Positions 1 to 4,556 of a stretch of DNA of 5,522 nt are shown here, one piece after another; the stretch's first letter is position 1, and every line of letters begins with the position of its first letter. The notes beneath the pieces are model-generated. The model was not told the origin of the DNA. It made no database searches and saw only the letters and a program-made list of their open reading frames with translations. Both the position numbers and the translations under genes were made by a program. The DNA is from Acidobacteriaceae bacterium. Its GTDB lineage: Bacteria > Acidobacteriota > Terriglobia > Terriglobales > Acidobacteriaceae. The DNA is taken from NCBI GenBank assembly GCA_003139975.1, contig PLHN01000003.1, positions 578 to 6,099 of the forward strand, written 5' to 3'.

Positions 1-56
1 GCTTCGAGGGCGGCGCGCATGCCGGCATCGTCGTCGGCAATGAGCAGCCGCTTCAT
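1..56 (-). CDS. Response regulator, N-terminal fragment (receiver domain start)
   Basis: Only the first 18 codons plus two bases are in the window; the rest lies beyond the left edge. The visible peptide MKRLLIADDDAGMRAALE is the classic beginning of a CheY-like receiver: a hydrophobic first strand (RLLIA), then the acidic cluster D8-D9-D10 that binds Mg2+ next to the phospho-accepting aspartate. The ATG (54-56) overlaps the TGA of the histidine kinase gene (53-55) as ATGA, and a GGGAG Shine-Dalgarno sits 7 nt upstream inside the kinase gene. This points to translational coupling and a cognate kinase/regulator pair. The output domain cannot be seen. An NtrC/FlrC-type sigma-54 activator is plausible from context, but a single-domain or other regulator is equally allowed by the sequence. 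Confidence 0.85.
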   Translation of the reverse strand, partial: MKRLLIADDDAGMRAALE

Positions 57-1336
57 GAATGAACTCCCGTGGTGGCCGAACCAGCGGCCTCGGCGCTGTC
101 CTGCATCATGAGTTCCGCGATCGGGCCGACAGTCGGCGCCGCCGCTGGCAGACGCACGCGGAACGTCGCCCCATGCCCGGCTTTGCTCTCGGCCGCGATC
201 GAGCCGCCGTGCTGTTCTAAAATTCTGCGGCACACCGCGAGCCCCAGCCCGGTCGACCCCGGACGCGTCGTGAATCCGGCCTCGAAGACGCGCGGCAAGT
301 CTTCTTCGGGAATTCCCGGCCCCGTGTCCCGAACCTCAATCTCGACACCCGCCGCGCCGCAATCGCGGCCCTGAATGGCCAGCCATCCGCCGTTCGGCAT
401 GAAGTGCAAGGCATTGAGCGCGAGATTGAGCAGCACCTGTTCGAGCAAATGCCGGTCCGCAGCCACCGACACCCCGCACAGTCCATTGACAGTCTGCAAT
501 TCCACCCGCGCCTGGTGCGCGAGCGGCAGCAGAAAATCGTAGGCCCACCCGAGCAGCTCTCCCGCATCCATCGCCGCGCGTTCGGGCGGCGGCTCGTTGT
601 GCAGATCGAGCACATTGTTGACGGTCGAAGAAAGCGAGCGCAACCCTGCCTGCACGTGCTCGATCCAGCGTCGTTTCTCGTCTTCCAGGCCCGATTCGGC
701 GAGCAGCCCGGCAAACAGTTCCAGGCTTCCCAGCGGATTCCGAATCTCATGCGCCAGCAACGCCGACATTTCGACCAGCGCCTGTTGCCGGCGAAGATTT
801 TCACGGTCGCGCTCCAGTTGTCGGGCCGCGCTCGTATCCCGCAAAATGAAAACCGAACTCTTCCTATCGGAGTTTTGTTCGAGCCATGCGTGGCGCAGTG
901 CCACCCACACCGTCCCTTCCGCGCCGCGCGAGAGTTCGATCTCCTGCTCTTCGCCGCTCTCTCGGGACCTGGCCAGCGCCCGCGCCAGCGCCGGAGGCAG
1001 CTTGTCGACAGCGTCAAACTTCCCCCCGAACAAGCGCCTCCCTTCGGGATTCAGAATCGCAATGCGCTTCTCGCCTTCCATGACGAGAACGCCGCAGGGC
1101 AGGCCTTCCAGAATGCGCCGCAGGCGCTCGCGCATGCGCCGGTTTTCTTCCAGGCTCACCGTCAGGTTGCGGTTGGTGACCTCCAGTTCCTGCCGCAGAT
1201 GCGCCACCTGCCCCTGCAATTGTCCATAGGTGCGTTCGAGCGATCCGGCGGCTTCCGTGAACGAACGAAACGCGCGCGCCAGCGGATGGTCGGCATCGCG
1301 GACCGGATCATGAGGTGGCGGAAATGAGCTCGACAT
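53..1336 (-). CDS. Soluble PAS-domain sensor histidine kinase (NtrB/FleS/FlrB type)
   Basis: The 427-residue protein autophosphorylates on histidine and passes the phosphate to a response regulator. Residues about 32-75 form a charged heptad-like coiled coil, followed by a PAS-like sensor module (about 74-168, beginning RILEGLPCGVLVMEGEKRI). The HisKA dimerisation domain has the H-box LLAHEIRNPLGS with His196. The HATPase_c domain shows the N-box (NLALNAL, Asn304/Asn308), the G1 box DTGPGIP (337-343) and the G2 box STGLGLAV (361-368). There is no signal peptide or membrane segment, so it should be cytosolic and sense an internal cue, as NtrB and FleS/FlrB do. The ATG is the only standard start codon between the preceding in-frame TAA and the coiled coil, although no clear Shine-Dalgarno precedes it. 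The gene sits 45 nt after the sigma-54 activator and overlaps the next regulator by 4 nt, consistent with one operon. The last 30 residues are a poorly structured Ala/Met-rich tail. Confidence 0.96.
   Translation of the reverse strand: MSSSFPPPHDPVRDADHPLARAFRSFTEAAGSLERTYGQLQGQVAHLRQELEVTNRNLTVSLEENRRMRERLRRILEGLPCGVLVMEGEKRIAILNPEGRRLFGGKFDAVDKLPPALARALARSRESGEEQEIELSRGAEGTVWVALRHAWLEQNSDRKSSVFILRDTSAARQLERDRENLRRQQALVEMSALLAHEIRNPLGSLELFAGLLAESGLEDEKRRWIEHVQAGLRSLSSTVNNVLDLHNEPPPERAAMDAGELLGWAYDFLLPLAHQARVELQTVNGLCGVSVAADRHLLEQVLLNLALNALHFMPNGGWLAIQGRDCGAAGVEIEVRDTGPGIPEEDLPRVFEAGFTTRPGSTGLGLAVCRRILEQHGGSIAAESKAGHGATFRVRLPAAAPTVGPIAELMMQDSAEAAGSATTGVHS
64..68 (-). promoter_or_regulatory. 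Ribosome binding site for the left-edge response regulator
   Basis: GGGAG on the minus strand lies 7 nt before the ATG at 56, inside the last codons of the kinase gene. It supports that ATG as the start, and an ATGA overlap as the coupling point. Confidence 0.6.
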
Positions 1337-1351
1337 ATGGGTCTGTATTGC

Positions 1352-1373
1352 AAAAGGCCTGCCAACGCGGCAG
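1352..1373 (-). terminator. Weak hairpin plus TTTT between activator and kinase genes
   Basis: On the minus strand CTGCC-GCGTT-GGCAG makes a 5-bp stem with a 5-nt loop (1359-1373), followed three bases later by TTTT (1352-1355). The stem is short and the T-run brief, so at most this is a leaky attenuator that lowers kinase expression relative to the activator. It may be chance. Confidence 0.2.
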
Positions 1374-1381
1374 AAATTGCC

Positions 1382-2656
1382 TTAGAAGGCTCTTAGGGCA
1401 AGTTCGGATGAAGGTGTCCTATCGTCCGGGTGGTGGCTCCGAAGGCCAGAGTCCCGCAGCATCAGGTGCGGAGGCCGCACCACCGGCTCCCCCTCCGCCA
1501 GGATCAGCGCGCGTTCCATTACGTTCTGCAGTTCGCGCACGTTGCCCGGCCAGCGCTGCGCCCGTAACTGCGCCGTCGCCTCCTCCGACAACACGGGTGC
1601 TGGCGGACGCGCCGAGAATCTCTCGAGAAAATAAGCCGCCAGCTGAACCACATCTCCGGGTCGTTCCGACAGCGGCGGTATGGCGAGCGGGAATGCCGCT
1701 AGGCGATAGTAGAGATCTTCCCGGAACCTCCCTTGTCCAACGAGGGTGAGCAAATCCTGATTCGTCGCCGCCACGATGCGCGCATCCACGCGCACCACCT
1801 GCGTGCTCCCCAGTCGCTGTAGTTCCTTCTGCTCGAGAAAGCGCAGTAGCTTTGGTTGCAGGCTGAGGGGCATGTCTCCAATCTCATCCAGAAAGAGCGT
1901 CCCCTGATGTGCCGCCTGGATTCTGCCCGCATACGATTGCAGCGCGCCCGTGAAGGCGCCCCGCGAATATCCGAACAATTCGGCTTCGAGCAGCGTCTCC
2001 GGGATCGCTGCGCAATTGACCGCAGCGAAGGTCCGCGCGGCCCGCGGACTCAACTCGTGCAGCGCACGCGCCACCAGTTCCTTCCCGCTGCCCGTCGGGC
2101 CCGTGATCAGCACGGTCGTGCCGTACGCCGCCACCAGATTCGTCAGACGATAAACGGCCTGCATCGCCGCTGAGTTGCCAATCATACCGGGCAGAGTGGC
2201 AGCGCCTTTAAACCCAGCCGATCTTAACTGAGACCCGTCATCTCGTCCGCACCGCGCCGTTTGAACAACCCCTCCCTCATGGCGCTGCTCATTGTCGTCG
2301 GCCGCCTCGCTTCCCGCACCCGCCCATGCCACTAGGGGTGCCGCGGCGCTCACCGCGGCCGGCGCAGTCGAGGTGTCCGCTTCGTTGTCGAGCAGCACGA
2401 CCGCGACCGAGGGATAGCGCTCGCGCACCGTTTGCCTCACTTCCTCGGCGTCAAGGTCGGGCAAGCGGCGGTCAAGAAACAGCACCTCCCAGCATCCTTT
2501 TTCCAGGTGAACAAGCGCCTCCGCGCCTCCGCGTGCCTGCTCCACCCGGCGGGCTCCGGGAAGCAGGCTCTCGAGAACTCGCTCGCGCACTGCCGTACTC
2601 GGACTCGCCACCAGGACATGCTCCGCCGCGCTCGGCGTTATCGGAAAAGTTGTCAT
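1382..2656 (-). CDS. Sigma-54-dependent AAA+ activator with degenerate receiver and no DNA-binding domain
   Basis: The 424-residue protein belongs to the bacterial enhancer-binding family, which uses ATP to remodel sigma-54 RNA polymerase. Residues 13-92 resemble a receiver: the usual phospho-Asp position survives (D62 in VLFLDRRLPD), but the acidic pair after strand 1 is replaced (VLVASPS), and the later Thr/Ser and Lys are not recognisable. A low-complexity linker (about 93-150) follows. The AAA+ domain (about 157-395) is complete: Walker A GPTGSGK (186-192), the sigma-54 contact loop GAFTGA (233-238), Walker B LFLDE (254-258), sensor I ATN (297-299), arginines in FREDLYYRL (R312, R318) and sensor II WPGNVREL (369-376). 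The protein stops about 30 residues after the last AAA+ helices, with no Fis-type helix-turn-helix, and only 45 nt separate the stop from the kinase gene. An in-frame TGA four codons upstream fixes the ATG as start. FleQ/FlrA is the closest architectural parallel for the N-terminus, FlgR of epsilonproteobacteria for the missing HTH. The FleQ c-di-GMP motif LFRS is not seen before the AAA+ domain. Confidence 0.95.
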   Translation of the reverse strand: MTTFPITPSAAEHVLVASPSTAVRERVLESLLPGARRVEQARGGAEALVHLEKGCWEVLFLDRRLPDLDAEEVRQTVRERYPSVAVVLLDNEADTSTAPAAVSAAAPLVAWAGAGSEAADDNEQRHEGGVVQTARCGRDDGSQLRSAGFKGAATLPGMIGNSAAMQAVYRLTNLVAAYGTTVLITGPTGSGKELVARALHELSPRAARTFAAVNCAAIPETLLEAELFGYSRGAFTGALQSYAGRIQAAHQGTLFLDEIGDMPLSLQPKLLRFLEQKELQRLGSTQVVRVDARIVAATNQDLLTLVGQGRFREDLYYRLAAFPLAIPPLSERPGDVVQLAAYFLERFSARPPAPVLSEEATAQLRAQRWPGNVRELQNVMERALILAEGEPVVRPPHLMLRDSGLRSHHPDDRTPSSELALRAF

Positions 2657-2735
2657 GCTGACTATTCAAAGCGCAGGGGGTTAGAAAGCGATTAGGAGCA
2701 AATTACAAAGTTCTCACGCACGCAAACCACGGTGT

Positions 2736-2765
2736 GCCGTTCCCGGCAAATTTTGCTTTACAAAA
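2736..2765. promoter_or_regulatory. Cluster of three adjacent dyads upstream of the activator gene
   Basis: Within the 177-nt spacer between the membrane-anchored protein gene and the activator gene, three perfect small inverted repeats run almost end to end: GCCG-TTCC-CGGC (2736-2747), GCAAA-T-TTTGC (2746-2756) and TTTTG-CTTTA-CAAAA (2751-2765), plus-strand reading. They lie 80-110 nt upstream of the activator ATG, a sensible place for an operator, but each arm is only 4-5 nt. The remainder of the spacer shows no convincing promoter to me. Confidence 0.25.
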
Positions 2766-2833
2766 GGTTGGAAGGTATGTCAGCGGGCATTTCCTGCCGA
2801 GTCCAAGGCACCTCAGCGACTCTGCGAAGAGAA

Positions 2834-3430
2834 TTACTTTTCCACAAACACAAGCTGGCCGTTTTCGACTTTGAGGTCTTTCACGTTGGGAGGCAGCTTG
2901 AGCTGATCTCGTTGCTCTGCCAGCTTCTTCTGCAGCACGTCGTTGATAAGCGAGGCAGGAACAGCAAGGTTCCCGATCTTCACTTCGGTGGCGTCAAACG
3001 TCGCGTACCCATCCTTGGCTCCGATGTGACCAGCCAGCGTCAGATAAACGTCCTTGCCCGCAATCTGCGTTACGAATTGCCCACGCACCAGATCGCCATC
3101 CATGGAAACCTGATAGTCCTTCACACTCGGCACCGGCCCGGGAAATTCCATCGACGCATCCGGCGCCGATCCGCTCGTCGGCAGCGTGCCCGCCGCTTGA
3201 GCGAGCGCTGCATTGATCTCATCCGGAGTAATGCGGACTTCCTCAGCGCTCGAGTCGGATGTCTTAGGTTGCCCTAGCTGGTTAAGCTTTTCCTGAAACG
3301 ACTGCGCGCTGGCGGCCACAGCCGCAGGTGCCGCCGGCGTGGCGACCGGCGCCGGACGCCGCAGAACCAGGACCAGCGTCACAATCGAAATGGCTAATGT
3401 CGCGTAGCTGATGATGCGCTGCGGTTTCAG
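2834..3430 (-). CDS. Membrane-anchored extracytoplasmic protein of unknown function, probable CTG start
   Basis: Read from CTG (3428-3430) the product has 198 residues. It begins KPQR, then an 18-residue hydrophobic helix (about 6-23, IISYATLAISIVTLVLVL), then RR and a Pro/Ala-rich linker (about 26-45). This is the layout of an N-terminal membrane anchor with the rest probably outside the membrane. The first ordinary start codon in frame, GTG at 3382, would begin inside the helix and has no Shine-Dalgarno. The CTG has GGAGGT five bases upstream, and an in-frame TGA further upstream (3452-3454) closes the frame. The C-terminal region has VRITPDEINAALAQ (about 65-78), alternating beta-like segments, and KIGNLAVPASLIN (about 151-163). 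That pattern recalls small lipid-binding-like beta-rich domains such as DUF2140/YpmS or LmeA, but the resemblance is loose and I do not assign a function. The gene is 83 nt downstream of the NTF2-like gene and could share its transcript. Confidence 0.8.
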   Translation of the reverse strand: MKPQRIISYATLAISIVTLVLVLRRPAPVATPAAPAAVAASAQSFQEKLNQLGQPKTSDSSAEEVRITPDEINAALAQAAGTLPTSGSAPDASMEFPGPVPSVKDYQVSMDGDLVRGQFVTQIAGKDVYLTLAGHIGAKDGYATFDATEVKIGNLAVPASLINDVLQKKLAEQRDQLKLPPNVKDLKVENGQLVFVEK

Positions 3431-3487
3431 ATGGCACCTCCGGCGTGCACTTCATGCTACCGCGCGCAACCTGGTTCATTTCAGATG
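3425..3487. repeat. Short direct repeat TTTCAGATG (two copies)
   Basis: TTTCAGATG occurs at 3425-3433 and 3479-3487 on the plus strand. Each copy is followed immediately or after one base by the 9-nt segment GCACCTCCG or its inverse CGGAGGTGC, so the two 18-19-nt units look like a duplicated block in which half has been inverted. The first copy covers the CTG start region, the second lies in the spacer. Confidence 0.5.
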
Positions 3488-3497
3488 ACGGAGGTGC
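3434..3497 (-). promoter_or_regulatory. Inverted repeat able to mask the Shine-Dalgarno
   Basis: In the transcript the upstream arm GCACCTCCG (3497-3489) is the exact complement of CGGAGGTGC (3442-3434), which contains the Shine-Dalgarno of the CTG-started gene. The loop is 46 nt. Pairing would hide the ribosome site. Nine contiguous GC-rich pairs centred on a Shine-Dalgarno are more than casual, though the loop is long and regulation is inference. Confidence 0.4.
3436..3441 (-). promoter_or_regulatory. Strong Shine-Dalgarno GGAGGT deciding a CTG start
   Basis: GGAGGT on the minus strand lies five bases before CTG at 3430. No ATG, GTG or TTG in the correct frame is near it. The only other frame it could serve would give a non-hydrophobic, arginine/glycine-rich peptide that looks like a shadow of the real gene. 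Confidence 0.6.
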
Positions 3498-3513
3498 TTG
3501 GCCCTGGGCAGAC

Positions 3514-4050
3514 TTAGCGGCTATGGCTACGGCTTTGGCGTGGCTTGGCCTCGTCGAGGCTCTGTACGGCCGTGGCCGGATCTGGCACCGCCGCTTCATG
3601 GGCCACAATCAGCCATTTGCCGGCGATTTTACGCAACACCACCAGGTTCACGCCCATGGCCTTCTCGCCGCCATTCGTGGCGAGGTAGCGCGTAATCGTA
3701 TAAGCGAAGTCGCCCGAGCATTCAAGGCTGAGCATTTCGATGGAATCGATGTGATAGCCAGCGTCCGCTCCCCGCTGAACGTAAGCTTGAATTTTGGCCC
3801 GCGGGTGCACGACGCCCGATACGAAATGCTGGGTCAGGTAATACGCGCTTTCGCTATACAGCGATGCCACCCCCGCCGCATCTTTATTGTTGTAATCGTC
3901 TTTCCAATGCACGGGAATCCGCCGCAGCGCGGACTCGTCCGAGGAATTGCAACTCATCTCTGTAATTTTCGATTTAGAACCGGCAGGATTGCTTTGCGCG
4001 CTCGCAAAAATCGCCCAGAACAGGGCAGGAACTATCCACCGCCGCGTCAT
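3514..4050 (-). CDS. Exported SnoaL/DUF4440-like (NTF2-fold) protein
   Basis: The 178-residue product starts with a typical Sec signal peptide (MTRRWIVPALFWAIFASA, likely cleaved before Q19), with no lipobox cysteine. The mature part reads like an NTF2-fold ketosteroid-isomerase/SnoaL protein: an initial helix (LRRIPVHWKDDYNNKDAAGVASLYSE starts it, about 42-67), the phrase SAYYLTQHFVSG, a second helix (PRAKIQAYVQRG) and a curved beta-sheet ending VNLVVLRKIAGKWLIVAHEAAV (about 134-155). These folds bind small hydrophobic ligands or serve as isomerases or scaffolds; no catalytic residues can be assigned here. C34 and C111 might form a disulfide in the periplasm. The start is 3 nt after the carrier-protein TGA, in the same frame, so translational coupling is likely. 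Why an exported NTF2 protein follows a carboxylase is not clear. The basic tail (PRQSRSHSR) looks unstructured. Confidence 0.88.
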   Translation of the reverse strand: MTRRWIVPALFWAIFASAQSNPAGSKSKITEMSCNSSDESALRRIPVHWKDDYNNKDAAGVASLYSESAYYLTQHFVSGVVHPRAKIQAYVQRGADAGYHIDSIEMLSLECSGDFAYTITRYLATNGGEKAMGVNLVVLRKIAGKWLIVAHEAAVPDPATAVQSLDEAKPRQSRSHSR

Positions 4051-4053
4051 TTC

Positions 4054-4551
4054 TCACTCGACAATCGCCAGCACATCGCCGGCATTCACCGCAGCCCCCG
4101 CGGCCGCCGCCATTTTCTTCACAATCCCCTTCTTGGGTGACTTGATCTCGTTCTGCATTTTCATGGCTTCCACTACGATCATGCCCTGCCCGGCTTCGAC
4201 TTCGGCGCCCTCCGCCACCAGCAACCGGACAACCCGCCCGGGCATCGGCGCGACGATTTTTCGCGGGCCTTTCTCATCCTGCGCCGAACCTTTGCGCGCG
4301 CGCAGCGAGCGGGGATCGCGCAGTTCCACCGCAAAGCGCGTGCTGCCCACCCACATATGAAGATCGGTGAGAGTCTGTTCGCGCTTCACTTCGAATGCCT
4401 GACCATCGACAATCAGCGACAGCACATCGCGCCGCGGAAGCACCGCATCCACACGAATCTCTTTGCCGTCCAGACGGCATTTCCATCCGGTTTCCGCCTT
4501 TTCAAGTTCGAGCCGGTGCGGTTTGCCGCCCACACTCACGTCGTAGACCAT
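4054..4551 (-). CDS. Biotin carboxyl carrier subunit of an acyl-CoA carboxylase
   Basis: The 165-residue protein carries the biotin that shuttles CO2 from biotin carboxylase to the carboxyltransferase. The C-terminal biotinyl/lipoyl domain (about 97-165) has the leading APMPG (101-105) and the biotinylation motif EAMKM, with K131 as the acceptor lysine. The N-terminal 90 residues (VYDVSVGGKPHRLELEK onward, with WKCRLDGKEI and LSLIVDGQAFEV) resemble the small beta-barrel that precedes the biotin domain in long acyl-CoA carboxylase alpha subunits (PccA, MccA), rather than the Pro/Ala-rich leader of AccB. The ATG is 5 nt after the biotin carboxylase stop, with no good Shine-Dalgarno, suggesting re-initiation by the same ribosomes. 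It looks like an alpha subunit that has been split in two. The acyl-CoA substrate cannot be determined without the carboxyltransferase gene. Confidence 0.93.
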   Translation of the reverse strand: MVYDVSVGGKPHRLELEKAETGWKCRLDGKEIRVDAVLPRRDVLSLIVDGQAFEVKREQTLTDLHMWVGSTRFAVELRDPRSLRARKGSAQDEKGPRKIVAPMPGRVVRLLVAEGAEVEAGQGMIVVEAMKMQNEIKSPKKGIVKKMAAAAGAAVNAGDVLAIVE

Positions 4552-4556
4552 ACGGT

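Noticed and set aside
404..1327. Plus-strand open frame of 307 codons opposite the histidine kinase gene
   Set aside because: The translation is Gln/Arg/Pro-rich without any recognisable domain, and the opposite strand encodes all kinase motifs. Long antisense frames are expected in GC-rich genes.
2702..2730. Sigma-70 promoter with TGTAAT as -10 upstream of the activator
   Set aside because: The hexamer 17 nt upstream (GTGGTT) matches the -35 consensus poorly and there is no extended -10.
2715..2745. Sigma-54 promoter around GGCAC...TTTGC upstream of the activator
   Set aside because: The distance between the GG and GC elements is 13 nt instead of 10, which sigma-54 does not tolerate.
2780..2833. 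Terminator after the membrane-anchored protein gene
   Set aside because: Only 4-bp stems (CTCT/AGAG, TGCC/GGCA, GGCA/TGCC) are found and none is followed by a T-run.
2732..3277. Plus-strand open frame of 181 codons opposite the membrane-anchored protein gene
   Set aside because: No domain or signal is visible, and the opposite strand has a coherent anchor-linker-domain protein with a good ribosome site.
3282..3608. Minus-strand frame of 108 codons overlapping the CTG-started gene and the NTF2-like gene, with an internal ATG near 3479
   Set aside because: It gives a Gly/Arg/Ala-rich product in a second frame over two better genes; the Shine-Dalgarno at 3436-3441 fits the CTG frame instead.
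3445..4140. Plus-strand open frame of 231 codons opposite the NTF2-like gene
   Set aside because: It spans the junction of two well-supported minus-strand genes, and its product is His/Arg-rich with no domain; treated as a shadow.
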